A stretch of 64,000 bases of DNA from Dyella kyungheensis (GTDB taxonomy: Bacteria; Pseudomonadota; Gammaproteobacteria; Xanthomonadales; Rhodanobacteraceae): contig NZ_JADIKC010000007.1 of NCBI RefSeq assembly GCF_016905005.1, forward strand, positions 427,306 to 491,305. Direction: 5' to 3'. The first letter of the stretch is position 1; every line of letters starts with the position of its first letter. The notes below the pieces were generated by a model that saw only the letters and a list, made by a program, of their open reading frames with translations, searched no databases and was not told where the DNA came from. A program made the position numbers and the translations under genes. Below are positions 1-10,439 of the stretch, one piece after another.

Positions 1-3000
1 TTGGAGTGCAGATCCGAATCCAGATGCGTCCAGCGCGCCTGGCCGTCCACGTACAGGCCGTTGTCGGCGTACCAGGTCAACGCCGCGCCCACGCCGTAGG
101 CACGCGTGTTGATGCGGCCGTCGCCATAGGCCGAACTCACGTCGGAGTTGTAGTGATCCGAATGCAGCGAGGCGCTGCCGACCAGCTTGCCGCCCCCGTT
201 GTCCGATAGCGTGGTGTCGATACCCACTTCCGACTTCCAGTTGGACATGTCGTAGCGCGTGCCGCTGGTGCTCGATTCGGGTTTGATGTCCTGATCGCCG
301 CCCTGCACACGCACCCACACGCCCTCGCCCGGCTTCATGCCATCGGTCGCCTGCGCATCGGCCCACTGGCGATCGCCAGTGCGCTGGAACAGCGTGTCGA
401 GCGTATTCGCCTGCTGCAGGATGCCGGCATAGGCTTCGTACAGCGGCACGCCCGGCTGATACAGCGGCGTCGCGCCACCCGTGCCCGAGCCCGGACCACC
501 CGGATTGCCCGGGTTGCCGGGATTGCCCGGATCGGACGGCGGATTGGTCAACGCCGAGCGCAGGTACCAGTCGCCGTCCGTACCATCGACGCCGTTCTGG
601 TAGAGGCGATAGGCATACGCACCGGCGACCACCGCCTGCTGGCCCTGGAACACGTAGTTGCCCTTCAAGGCGAAGGTGCCGTTGGAGGCGCCCTGCACGT
701 CGATGAGCTTGATGCCCTGCGCGGTCGCTGCACCGGCGCCACCCACGTTGGTCACCTGTATCGTGGTGTTGCCTGAGGTGCTGCCGGTGACCACCAGCAT
801 GTCGGTGGCCGAGCCGTCGCCGCCCAATGCGGTGTTGAAGTTGAGCGTGCCGCCCTGGCCGACGTAATCGCCTTGCACGGTCAGGCTGGTGCCCGGTGTC
901 TGGCCGAAGTTCACCGTGCCGGCGTTGGTGAGTGCGCCGGTGCGCTGTGCGAAGCCGCCCAGATTCAGCGTGGCACCGCTCTGCACCGTCGTCGCGGAGG
1001 ATGCATTGAACGCATTGGCCACCGCAGCGCTCAATGTACCGGCGGCGACGGTGGTGTCGCCGCCATACGTGGACGTACCACCCAGCGTCAGCGTGCCAGT
1101 GCCGGTCTTGCTGAGACTGCCGGTGCCACCGATGCCGTTGCTCAGCTGCAGCGTGGTGCCGTCGTCCGTGTCGATGGTGGCGGCGCCACCCAGACCGACC
1201 GTGCGCGTGCTGACGAAACTGCCGGTGGTGTGCAGCGTGGCATCGTCGATGGACAGACTGCCCGCCGCAAGACCGAGGTTGCCGTCGTTGGCCACCTGCA
1301 GCGCGCCTGCGTGCACGTCGGTGCCGCCGCTATAGGTGTTGGCACCGCTGAGCACCAGCGTGCCCAGGTCGTCCTTCACCAGCATGCTGGTGCCGGTGAG
1401 GGCAGCATCGATGGTGGCCGTCATGCTCGCGCCGGCCGCGGTGCCATCGCCCACGCGGATGGTGGACGCGCCGCCCGTCAGTGCGATGGCGTCGCCGGTC
1501 ACGCGATAACCGTCGGCCTGGAACTGCAGGCCCGAGGCACTCACCTGCCCGTTCGTGTTGTCCACCGTCACCGTACCGCCGGTGCCGCCGAAGACCGCAA
1601 AACTGCCGTTGGTGAACGGCGCATTGAGCGAGCCGGAAGCGTCGGTCCAGTAGTCGTTGTCGCTGAGACGCCAGGTGCCGGTGCCGCCGGTGATTGCCCC
1701 GTCGTTCGCGTGTCCCGGACCGTCCCAGAAACTGAGCGTCAGGCCATCGGTGTTGACCAGATTCACCTGGTTGGCGAGCGAGGTCTGCACGAACACGTTC
1801 GTGCTCGGCGAGCTGCCGATCGCCAGGCCGTTGTCGGTCAGCGTGCCGTCGTAGTTGAACAGGCGATACACACCCGCGCCGAACGTGCCGCCCGGCGTGG
1901 TCGTCACGTTGAGCGTGCCGTCCAGCGTGAGGTTGCCGTGCACCACGGTGAGGTCGTTGAGGCTACCGCCCACCGTACCGGCCTGGCCCAGCTGATAGTC
2001 GACCAAAGCACCCGCGTTCAAGGTGAGGTTGCCGTTGACGGTGAGCGTGCCGGGAGACATGCCGGGGCTGAGCGTGCCGCCATTGGCCACCGTCACATCG
2101 CCGCCGATCGTGCCCGTGCCACCCAGCGTGCCACCGCTCATCACGGTGGTCGCACCGGTGGCGGCGGTCTGGTCGCCCTCGATCAACAGCGTGCCGCCCG
2201 ACACCGTGGTAGCGCCGGTGTACGTGTTGGCGCTGGTGAGCGTGGTGGTGCCCGTTCCCATCTGCGTCACGCCACCGGTGCCGGAGATGGCACCGCCGAA
2301 CGTTTGGACGTCCGAACGATCGAACGCCAGCGTGCCGTTGTCGGCCACGTCGCCCAGAATCGAACCGCTGGTGCCGCCTTCGCCCAACTGCAGCGTGCCG
2401 CCGGTAATCGTGGTGCCGCCGGTATAGGTGTTGTTGCCCGCCAGCACCAGCGTACCGAGATCGGACTTGGTCATGCCGTTGCTGCCGGTCAGTACCGAGG
2501 CGATCGTCGCGGTCATGTCCGCACCGGCCGTGGTGCCGTCGCCCACGCGAATCACTGGAGCGGAACCGACCAGCGCAATCGCATCGCCTTCGACGCGGTA
2601 GCCGTCGGTGGCGAACTGCATGCCGTTGCTGTTGATGGCGCCCAGGCTGGCATCCACCGTCACCGTGCCGGCGGCGCCGGCAAAGATGGCGAAGCTGCTG
2701 TCCTGGTAGGGCGCATTGAGGCTGCCGTCGATCACCGTCCAGTTGTCGTTGCCGGACGCGTTCTGCCACAGGCCATCGCCGCCCTGCACCTGGCCGTCGC
2801 CGCGCGCGCCGTTGCCGTCCCAGAAATTCACCGCCAAACCGTTGGTGTTGACCAGGTTCACCTGCTGCGCGATCGAGGTCTGCAGGAAGTAATCGGGCGA
2901 CGGCACCGAGCCGATAGTGAGGCCGTTGTCGGTCAGCGCGCCGGTGTAGCCGATGATCCGGTAGATGCCCGGATCGAAGGTGCCGCCCGAGGACACCGAG

Positions 3001-6000
3001 ACATTGAGCGTGCCGTCCAGCGTGAGGTCGCCGTTGACCTGCACCAGGTCGTTGAGCGGACCGCCGACCACGTTCGCCTGGCCCATGTTGACGTTGAGGT
3101 TGGAGGTGTCGCTCAAGGCCACGCTGCCCTTGACGGTCAGCGTACCCGGCGCGCTGCCGACGTCGCCGGGACTCAGCGTGCCGCCATCGGCCACCGTCAC
3201 ATCGCCGCCGATGATGCCCTTGCCGCCCAAGGTGCCGCCGCTGTCGACCGAGGTGGTGCCCGTGGCGGCCGACTGATCGCCATTGATGATCAGGCTGCCC
3301 GCGCGCACTGCCGTCGGACCGGTGTAGCTGTTGGCGGCGCTGAGCACGGTGGTGCCCGTGCCCTGCTGTTCCAGCGCACCGGTGCCGGAAATGGCACCCG
3401 TGAAAGCCACGCTGTCGGAACGATCGAACACCAGCGTGCCGCTGTTGGCCACGTTGCCCTGGATGGAACCGCTGGTGCCGCCGTCGCCCAGCTGCAGCGT
3501 GCCTGCCTGGAGGACCGTGCCGCCGGTGTAGTTGTTGTCCGCGGTGAGCACGAGTGCGCCGTTGCCGCTCTTGGTCAGCGCGCCGGCGCCGCCGATGGCG
3601 CCGGTGAGCGTGAGATCGGCGTCGGTCAGCAAGCTGCCGCCCGGACTGTTCAACGTCACGGCGCGGCTGGAGGTGAAGGCCGCCGTGTTCTCCAGCACAC
3701 CGCTATTGAAGGTGAGCGCGCCGCTCGCGTTGCCAAGATTCGCATCACTGGAAACGACGATGCTGCCGGCATCGATGGTGGTGCCGCCGGCATACGTGTT
3801 GGTGCCTGCCAGGGTCAGCGCGCCAGCACCGGTCTTGATAAGCGCACCGGCGCCGGAGATCGTGCGCGGAGCAGACAAGTCGGCTTCCGTATCGAACGTT
3901 GCACCGCCCTGGTTGATCGTGGTGGTGCGAGCGAGCGTGAACGCGGCCGTATTGCGCAGCGTGCCGCCGTCGAAGCTGAGCGTGGCCGCGGCACCGCCAA
4001 GGAAGGAATTGTTGGTGACCTGCACCACACCGGCATTGATCGCGAAATTGCCGGTGAAGGCGTTGCTGTTGGTAAGCACCAGCGTGCCGAGATCTTCCTT
4101 CACCAATTGGACGTTGGTGCCGATCATCGAGGCGCCGATGGTCGCCGTCATGTTGGCACCTGAAGCGGTGCCATCGCCCACACGGATCACATCCTGTCCG
4201 GTGACGAGGGTGATCGGGCTGCCCGTGACGGTATAGCCATTCACCGCGAACTGCATGCCGGAGCTGTGCACGGTGCCCACGGTGTTGTCCACCGTGACCG
4301 TGCCCGGCGTGCCCATGAAGATGCTGAACTCGCCATCGGTATAGGGCGCATTGAACTGACCCGTCTGATCGGCCCAGTTGTTGTTGCCGCCGGTGCCCTG
4401 CCAGACACCGGTGCCGCCGTCGATGGTGTTGTTCGCGTGGCCGTTGGGGCCATCCCAGAAATTCAGCGTCAGCCCGCTACTGTTGAGCAGGTTCACCTGA
4501 TTGGCGACCGATGTCTGCACCTGGTACGTGCCGGCCGGCGTCGTGCCCAACGTCAAGCCGTTGCCGCTGAGCGTGCCGTCGTAGCTGATGATGCGATACA
4601 GGCCCGGGCCGAAGCTGCCGCCCGGCGTGGCGGACACGTTGAGCGTGCCGTTCAGTGCAAGGTTGCCGTGCACCACGGTGAGGTCGTTGAGCGCGCCGCC
4701 GACCACGTTGGGTTGACCGAACTGATAGTTCAGGGTCGAGGTGGCACCCAGCGTGAGGCCGCCATTGATGGTGAGCGTGCCCGTTGCACTGGTGTCGCCC
4801 GGGTTGAGCGCACCGCCATTCAACACGGTCACGCTGCCGCCGATGGTGCCGGCGCCACCGAGCGTGGCGCCGCTCTGTACCGTGGTGGCGCCAGTGGCGG
4901 TGGACTGATCACCGTCGATCAGCAGCGTACCCGCTTGCACGTTCGTCGCGCCCGTGTAGCTGTTCGACGCATTGAGCACGGTCGTGCCGCTGCCGAGCTG
5001 GGTCACGCCACCCGTACCTGAAGCCAAACCGCCAAACGTATAGACGTCCGAACGGTTGAAGGCCAGCGTGCCGTTGTCGGCCACGTTGCCGACGATGGTA
5101 CCGTTCGCACCGCCATTGCCCAGCTGCAGCGTACCCGCGGTGATCGCCGTGCCGCCGGTGTAGATATTGGTGGCCGTCAGCACCGTGGTACCGGTGCCCG
5201 ACTGCACCACGTTACCCGCGCCGGAGATGGTGCCGGCCAGCGTCATCGTGTCGGAGCGATCGAAGCCCAGGGTGCCAGCGGTGTCGACGATGACGGTGGG
5301 GCTGGCGATGGAACCCGTGGTGCCGCCGTTGCCGATCTGCAGCAGACCGGTATTGATCACGGTGTTGCCGGTATAGGTGTTATTGCCGGTCAGCAGCCAG
5401 GTGCCAGCGTCGTTCTTGCCCACGGTGGTGACACCACCCGGGCCGTCGACAATGGTGCCGCCCATGGTGTTGTTGCCGGTGTTGGTGCCACCCAGGCCCA
5501 GCGTGCGCGTGCCGTTGCCCGCATACGCCGCTTGCCCGGTGTTGCTGAACACGATGGCGCCCGTGCCGGACGACTCGATCACGCTGGTGCCCGCCGACAG
5601 AGTGAACAGGCGGTCGGTGGTGTCGCCCGTGCCGGTGTAGCGCAAGGTCGCACCGTTGCCGATCACCAGGTTGGACGCCGCATTCGACGACGCGCCGATA
5701 CTGCTGGCCTGGCCGCCGTTGGTGAGATGGTCGACGCCAAGCACGCCGCCCGAGATGGTGGTGACACCGCTGTACGTGCTAGACGCATTGCGCAGAATCC
5801 AGGTGCCGGTGCCGGTCTTGCTGACCGAGGTACTCCCGGTGCCGTTGTCGGTGATCCGCAGCGCCAGGCTGTTGTTGTCGGTGCTGGTGCCGGTAATCGC
5901 AACGACCTGTGCCGAATTGACGGGGCCGCTGAACGCGACCGCGCCGGTATTGGTGAACTGCACCGCACCGGTGCCGGACGCATCCAGCGCACTGGACGGT

Positions 6001-9000
6001 CCCAGCGTGAACAGGCGGTCGGTGCTGTTGCCCGCGCCCAGATACTGCAGCGTGCCGTTGTTGAGCACGAGGTTGCTGGCTGCATTGCTCGATGCGCCGA
6101 TGGAGCTGGCCATGCCGCCGTCGGCAAGCACGTTTACCTGGAGGGTGCCGCCAGGGGAGATCGTGGCGCCCGTGGTGGGAGAGATGCTGCCGAGGGTGGT
6201 GGTGCCGGTATAGGTGCTGGCGCCACCGCTGAGATATTGGATGTTCGCACCGTTCTTGACGAAGCTGCCCGTGCCCGTGATGGCACCGGCATAGGTAGCG
6301 GTGGAAGCCAAACCGCTTCCGCTGGTGACCGTCAGCGTCGCGCTGCCTAGATTGATGTTGCCGCCCGCGGTGCCGCCGCCCGCCAGATAGCTCGCCTGGG
6401 TATTGAAGCCGTTGAGGTCGACCGACAGGCCGGCAAGGTTGTCCGTCACCAGGTAGCCGCTGCCGAACGCGTTGGTAGTGCCGGCGCGCAAGATACCGCC
6501 GCGAACGTAGGTGCCGACGATATTGTTGTTGGTGCCGCTCAGCACCAGCGTACCCGCACCCTGCTTCTGGATCTGACCGTTGTTCACGATCGGGCCGCTG
6601 AAACCCAGCGTGGTCCCCGCATTGCTGACGTTGATGGCGGAATTGGCGATCAGCTGGATGCCACGATCGATGGAGACGCTGGTGCCGGTATAGATGAACG
6701 TGCCGCCCAGCATGAAGTTGGAGGCTGCGTTGCTGGAAGCGCCGATGCCACTGGGCTGGCCGCCGTTGGCCAGACAATCGGTGCTGAGCGTGCTGGCCGA
6801 AATCGTGGTGGCGCCGGTATAGCTGTTGCCGCAACCGGTCATGATCTGGGTGCGCCCGCTGCCGATCGTTACACCGCCCACGCCGCTGATGGCACCCGAC
6901 CATGTGCCGCTGCCATTGATGGTCAGACCGCTGCCCGCACCCAGCGTGACATTGCCCGCGCCGTTCAACGCGCCAATGGTGACCGGGAAGGTGGATGCAT
7001 CCAGCGTGGCTCCGGCATTGACCGTCATCGGGCCGTTGGCGCCGAAGGCTGTACTGGAACCGGCACGGAGGATGCCGTCCGTGACCGTCGTGCCACCCGT
7101 ATAGGTATTGGCGCCGGATAGCACCAAGGTGCCATCGCCATCCTTGTAGAGATTGCCCGCGCCGACAATGGTGCCGCTATCGGTCAAGGTGGTGGCCGCC
7201 GCGTCGACGCTCACATGACCTTGACCGGCGGCAAGCGTAAAGCCGCGATCGGTCGAGGTGGTGGCGCCGGTGTACTCCAGGCCACCGCCGGTCTGCAGTA
7301 CCAGGCTGCTCGATGCATTGCTGCCCGCACCGATACCGCTTGCCAGGCCGCCGTTGGCCAGCGTGCCGGTCGACAGCAGACCGTTGCTGACCGTGACCGG
7401 GCCAACGAAATCGTTGGCGCCATTGGACAGCGTCAAAGTGCCCGCGCCGGTCTTGGTGAATCCGGCGTCGTCAGGGCTGGTGACCAGGCCGCTGAAGGTG
7501 AGGTCGGTGGTGCCGTCGACCTGTATCGTTCGCGACGGGCCATTGTTGACCAAGGTAAAGCCGCGATCGGTGCTGGCGGTCGCGCCGGTGTAGTGCAGCG
7601 TGCCGTTCTCCAGCACCAGGTTGGCCGGATCGTTGGACGAGGCGCCGATGGCGCTCGCTGCGCCACCATTGGCGACGCTGTTGAAGCCCAGCGTGGCACC
7701 GCTCACCGTGGTCGAGCCGGTATAGGTGTTGGCGCCAAAAAGCGTCACCGCGCCCGTACCCAGGCCGTTCACGGCAAAGCTGGTGGCGCCGCCGTTGTCG
7801 ACGATGGTCGAGCTGATATTGAAGTTGCCCGCGCTGTTCTGCAGCACGCCCAGCGGACTGCCCGCCGCGCCTCCAGTCAACGAGCCACCCTGGATCGTCT
7901 CTGTGGCCGCGCCCGCGGTCGGCGACACGATGATGCTGCCGTCGACGCTCAGCGTATTGCCGGTACCGACGGTCACGATGGAAGTCGCCGCCGCCGCAAC
8001 CTTCATGCCGCCCAACGCGACATTGCCGTTGACCGTACCGAAGTACGGCGTGTTGGCATTGCCGCCTTCGTCGCTGACGATGTCGCCGCTCACCCAGGTG
8101 CTCGCATCGTCCTTGTCCGCGTAATTGGTGAAGGCAGTGATGACGCCACCGGCCACCTGCGCATAGTCCGACTGATTGACCGTGGCCCAGCCACCAAGTG
8201 CGCCATCCGCGTTGGTGGTGGTGATGGTGGCACCGGTGTTGAAAGCGAAATCGATCAGGCCGCTGCTGCGATTGATCGCACCCAGCGAGAGCGCCAACGT
8301 ACCGCCCGTGCCGGCTGTGGCGCTGATGCGGTTGTTGCCGCCGGTGATATCGAGTCCGTTGAACGCCTGCGTGTTGGCGCCGGCCTTGCCCTTGAGGGAC
8401 AGCGTGCCGCCATCGAGGTTGAGCGTCGAACTGCTGTTGATGATGTTGCTTGCCGGCGCACCCGCGACCGAGTAGTCCAGCGCCAAGGTGCCGCCGCCGA
8501 TGGTGGTGGCACCGGTGTAGGTATTGGCTCCGGTGAGCGTCTGCGTGCCCGCACCGAGCTTGGTCAGGCCACCGGTACCACCGATGCTGCCCGCGTACGA
8601 GGTGCTGCCCGAGGCGGCGTTGAGCGTGAGTGAGCCGCTGCCCAGGTTCACCGTGCCGCCCGTGCCGGCCAGCGACGGCACGGTGATGGCGAGGCTGTTG
8701 AGATCCAGCGTGCCGCCATTGACGATCACGCCCGTCGAGGCGCCGAAGGCACTCGTGCTGCCGGCGGTCAGCGTGCCTGCGGTCACCGTGGTCGTGCCCA
8801 CATACGTATTGGCGCCGCTCAACACCCAATTGCCGCTGTTGTTGACAACTACGCTGCCGGTGCCGCTGATGGCGCTGGCGTACGTGTTGGTACCCGCATA
8901 CGTGCCGCCCAGCGTGATCGAGTCGGTGCCACCCGCCACGAAGGTGGCCCCGCCCGTGAGCGAAAGTCCGCCCGTGCCGTTGTTGGCGAAGGTGCTGGCG

Positions 9001-10439
9001 CCATCGAATGCATAGAAGCGGTTCGTCGACGTCGTACCACCGGTGTAATAGAGCTTGCCGTTGGTCAGCGTGATGTTGCCGTGCCCACCGGTGCCGAGAG
9101 AGCTGGCGGTGCCGGAATCCGTCAGTGACGACGCGTATACGTTGATGTTGGTGATGAGGCTGGGGCCGATGTAGGTATTCACGCCAGTCAGCGTGATGTT
9201 GCGTCCCGCCACGCCGGTGTAGAAAACCGAACGTCCCACCGCATCGCTGATGACGCCGCGCAGGATCATGTCTCCCGTCTCGACATCGAAAGCCTGGGGG
9301 CTCGCCGTCGTGCCGCCGGCCATGGCCATCGTACCGCTCAGATCCAGGGTGCCGGTGCCGGTATTCCTGAGCGACGTGCTGCCGCCAATGAACGACCAGT
9401 TTCGATTGGAGACGTCGCCGTCGCCTGAATAATAAAGGCTGCCGGCCAAGCCGCCGCCGGATGCCACGGTCACCGTACCGTTCGCCACGGTGGTAGGCGC
9501 ACCTAGCGAGCTGGCTTCACCCAGGTTGCCGATGGAGGTGAAGCCGTAGTTGCCGCCAGTGTTGAAGCCCGTGACGCCGGTGTAATCGTTGGCGGCGTTG
9601 GTCAAAGTGACGCCACTGCCGAGATTCAGATTGCCGGCGCCCGTGAAGCGTGCCGCACCAACACCATTACCCCCGATGTTGACGGTGCCGTTGACCGTCA
9701 CCACACGGGTGGCGGCCAGTGCCGTGCCGCCCGTCGGAACGGTGGCGGTGAGTCCGGTACCGTTTGCCAGGGTGATGCCGTTGCTCGCATTACCCAGGTT
9801 GGCATCGCTGGTCACTGCCAACGTGCCCGCGTTGACGGCGATCCCGCCGGTGAACGTGTTGGCACCACCGAGCGTCAATAGGCCAGCTCCATTCTTGGCG
9901 AGCCCTGCGTTGCCGGCGATCACCGAGAGGATCGTGCCTGCACCGGAGACGCTGGGCGTGGTGCCGGCCAGGGTCAGCGTGCCGTTCTGCAGCGTGTACC
10001 CGGCCACGTTGAAGGTGACCGAGTTCGCCGTGACACCCGTGCCCAGCGTCACGATGCCCGGGGTGCCAGCGAAGATGGCGTTGTCGAGGTTCCCGTTGTT
10101 CCACACAGTGAAGGGACCGGCCACGCCATCGGCGGCGGAATTCCAGTTGGCCAGCGTGGTATCCCAGACACCCACGCCACCGCTGCCGGCCGAACCGCCA
10201 TTGACGTCCCAGTACTTGTCGGCTGCCATCGTGGGTGCCGCATACAACGACGCCAGGCCCATCAGCACGCCGAGGCGTAGCGTCCACCCGCTTTGCGACG
10301 CGCGCACAGGTGATGACCGTTCGTCGATCGTCGCCGACGCGGCACATCCGCGTCCCTTGCCGTGCTTGCCGGTGAGTTCGGAAGCCACTACCCACGCGTT
10401 CAAGGCCGTAGACCAGACGATGCGGAATACCCGGTTCAT
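1..10439 (-). CDS. Giant ESPR-type autotransporter (type Va), C-terminus beyond window
   Basis: The reading frame is open from the ATG at 10439 to the left edge, at least 3,479 residues. An AGGGGAA ribosome site lies just before the ATG. Residues 1-30 form an extended signal peptide region (starts MNRVFRIVWSTALNAWV), followed by a hydrophobic segment ending near PTMAA (about residue 72). The passenger is a long run of glycine, threonine and asparagine-rich beta-helix repeats of the autotransporter-associated beta-strand kind (GTGTLTLSGANTYTGGT type). Larger modules recur within it. A Pro-Gly linker at 478-545 joins the passenger to the start of the outer-membrane barrel (about 475 to 1), which reads as typical barrel strands, for example ADNGLYVDGQARWTHLDSD. 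The remaining barrel lies outside. Such proteins are secreted across the outer membrane and act as adhesins or in aggregation; the ligand cannot be told. An AraC-type gene lies upstream on the same strand. Confidence 0.95.
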   Translation of the reverse strand, partial: MNRVFRIVWSTALNAWVVASELTGKHGKGRGCAASATIDERSSPVRASQSGWTLRLGVLMGLASLYAAPTMAADKYWDVNGGSAGSGGVGVWDTTLANWNSAADGVAGPFTVWNNGNLDNAIFAGTPGIVTLGTGVTANSVTFNVAGYTLQNGTLTLAGTTPSVSGAGTILSVIAGNAGLAKNGAGLLTLGGANTFTGGIAVNAGTLAVTSDANLGNASNGITLANGTGLTATVPTGGTALAATRVVTVNGTVNIGGNGVGAARFTGAGNLNLGSGVTLTNAANDYTGVTGFNTGGNYGFTSIGNLGEASSLGAPTTVANGTVTVASGGGLAGSLYYSGDGDVSNRNWSFIGGSTSLRNTGTGTLDLSGTMAMAGGTTASPQAFDVETGDMILRGVISDAVGRSVFYTGVAGRNITLTGVNTYIGPSLITNINVYASSLTDSGTASSLGTGGHGNITLTNGKLYYTGGTTSTNRFYAFDGASTFANNGTGGLSLTGGATFVAGGTDSITLGGTYAGTNTYASAISGTGSVVVNNSGNWVLSGANTYVGTTTVTAGTLTAGSTSAFGASTGVIVNGGTLDLNSLAITVPSLAGTGGTVNLGSGSLTLNAASGSTSYAGSIGGTGGLTKLGAGTQTLTGANTYTGATTIGGGTLALDYSVAGAPASNIINSSSTLNLDGGTLSLKGKAGANTQAFNGLDITGGNNRISATAGTGGTLALSLGAINRSSGLIDFAFNTGATITTTNADGALGGWATVNQSDYAQVAGGVITAFTNYADKDDASTWVSGDIVSDEGGNANTPYFGTVNGNVALGGMKVAAAATSIVTVGTGNTLSVDGSIIVSPTAGAATETIQGGSLTGGAAGSPLGVLQNSAGNFNISSTIVDNGGATSFAVNGLGTGAVTLFGANTYTGSTTVSGATLGFNSVANGGAASAIGASSNDPANLVLENGTLHYTGATASTDRGFTLVNNGPSRTIQVDGTTDLTFSGLVTSPDDAGFTKTGAGTLTLSNGANDFVGPVTVSNGLLSTGTLANGGLASGIGAGSNASSSLVLQTGGGLEYTGATTSTDRGFTLAAGQGHVSVDAAATTLTDSGTIVGAGNLYKDGDGTLVLSGANTYTGGTTVTDGILRAGSSTAFGANGPMTVNAGATLDASTFPVTIGALNGAGNVTLGAGSGLTINGSGTWSGAISGVGGVTIGSGRTQIMTGCGNSYTGATTISASTLSTDCLANGGQPSGIGASSNAASNFMLGGTFIYTGTSVSIDRGIQLIANSAINVSNAGTTLGFSGPIVNNGQIQKQGAGTLVLSGTNNNIVGTYVRGGILRAGTTNAFGSGYLVTDNLAGLSVDLNGFNTQASYLAGGGTAGGNINLGSATLTVTSGSGLASTATYAGAITGTGSFVKNGANIQYLSGGASTYTGTTTLGSISPTTGATISPGGTLQVNVLADGGMASSIGASSNAASNLVLNNGTLQYLGAGNSTDRLFTLGPSSALDASGTGAVQFTNTGAVAFSGPVNSAQVVAITGTSTDNNSLALRITDNGTGSTSVSKTGTGTWILRNASSTYSGVTTISGGVLGVDHLTNGGQASSIGASSNAASNLVIGNGATLRYTGTGDTTDRLFTLSAGTSVIESSGTGAIVFSNTGQAAYAGNGTRTLGLGGTNTGNNTMGGTIVDGPGGVTTVGKNDAGTWLLTGNNTYTGNTVINTGLLQIGNGGTTGSIASPTVIVDTAGTLGFDRSDTMTLAGTISGAGNVVQSGTGTTVLTATNIYTGGTAITAGTLQLGNGGANGTIVGNVADNGTLAFNRSDVYTFGGLASGTGGVTQLGSGTTVLNASNSYTGATNVQAGTLLIDGDQSTATGATTVQSGATLGGAGTIGGSVTVLNGGALNPGDTSATGTLTINGGLTLGATSTLNYQFGQPNVVGGALNDLTVVHGNLALNGTLNVSATPGGSFGPGLYRIISYDGTLSGNGLTLGTTPAGTYQVQTSVANQVNLLNSSGLTLNFWDGPNGHANNTIDGGTGVWQGTGGNNNWADQTGQFNAPYTDGEFSIFMGTPGTVTVDNTVGTVHSSGMQFAVNGYTVTGSPITLVTGQDVIRVGDGTASGANMTATIGASMIGTNVQLVKEDLGTLVLTNSNAFTGNFAINAGVVQVTNNSFLGGAAATLSFDGGTLRNTAAFTLARTTTINQGGATFDTEADLSAPRTISGAGALIKTGAGALTLAGTNTYAGGTTIDAGSIVVSSDANLGNASGALTFNSGVLENTAAFTSSRAVTLNSPGGSLLTDADLTLTGAIGGAGALTKSGNGALVLTADNNYTGGTVLQAGTLQLGDGGTSGSIQGNVANSGTLVFDRSDSVAFTGAISGTGALEQQGTGTTVLSAANSYTGPTAVRAGSLIINGDQSAATGTTSVDSGGTLGGKGIIGGDVTVADGGTLSPGDVGSAPGTLTVKGSVALSDTSNLNVNMGQANVVGGPLNDLVQVNGDLTLDGTLNVSVSSGGTFDPGIYRIIGYTGALTDNGLTIGSVPSPDYFLQTSIAQQVNLVNTNGLAVNFWDGNGARGDGQVQGGDGLWQNASGNDNWTVIDGSLNAPYQDSSFAIFAGAAGTVTVDASLGAINSNGMQFATDGYRVEGDAIALVGSAPVIRVGDGTTAGADMTATIASVLTGSNGMTKSDLGTLVLAGNNTYTGGTTITGGTLQLGEGGTSGSILGDVADNGTLAFDRSDVQTFGGAISGTGGVTQMGTGTTTLTSANTYTGATTVSGGTLLIEGDQTAATGATTVMSGGTLGGTGTIGGDVTVANGGTLSPGMSPGTLTVNGNLTLNAGALVDYQLGQAGTVGGSLNDLTVVHGNLTLDGTLNVTTTPGGTFGAGVYRLFNYDGTLTDNGLAIGSSPSTNVFVQTSLANQVNLVNTDGLTLSFWDGPGHANDGAITGGTGTWRLSDNDYWTDASGSLNAPFTNGSFAVFGGTGGTVTVDNTNGQVSASGLQFQADGYRVTGDAIALTGGASTIRVGDGTAAGASMTATIDAALTGTSMLVKDDLGTLVLSGANTYSGGTDVHAGALQVANDGNLGLAAGSLSIDDATLHTTGSFVSTRTVGLGGAATIDTDDGTTLQLSNGIGGTGSLSKTGTGTLTLGGTSTYGGDTTVAAGTLSAAVANAFNASSATTVQSGATLNLGGFAQRTGALTNAGTVNFGQTPGTSLTVQGDYVGQGGTLNFNTALGGDGSATDMLVVTGSTSGNTTIQVTNVGGAGAATAQGIKLIDVQGASNGTFALKGNYVFQGQQAVVAGAYAYRLYQNGVDGTDGDWYLRSALTNPPSDPGNPGNPGNPGGPGSGTGGATPLYQPGVPLYEAYAGILQQANTLDTLFQRTGDRQWADAQATDGMKPGEGVWVRVQGGDQDIKPESSTSGTRYDMSNWKSEVGIDTTLSDNGGGKLVGSASLHSDHYNSDVSSAYGDGRINTRAYGVGAALTWYADNGLYVDGQARWTHLDSDLHS
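1348..4461 (-). repeat. Three long in-frame passenger modules of the autotransporter
   Basis: Three closely similar coding modules lie at about 4461-4080, 2829-2447 and 1734-1348. Each starts with FWDG, has a W-rich turn, then SLNAP/QFNAP, FAIF or FSIF, GTVTVD, GMQFA or GLQF, IRVGDGT, MTATI and ends in DLGTLVL. After each block come 'GGT...G' strand repeats, and then a conserved segment (about 4690-4612, 3057-2976 and 1960-1882). The spacing of this last segment is about 1.6 kb and then 1.1 kb. A more diverged copy sits at the passenger N-terminus (about 10220-9880). Homology is by eye. Confidence 0.8.

Noticed and set aside
873-4163. Open frame of 1,096 codons on the plus strand opposite the autotransporter
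   Set aside because: It is the exact antisense codon register of a GC-rich, repeat-rich gene, has very Ala/Arg/His/Gly-biased content and no domain features.
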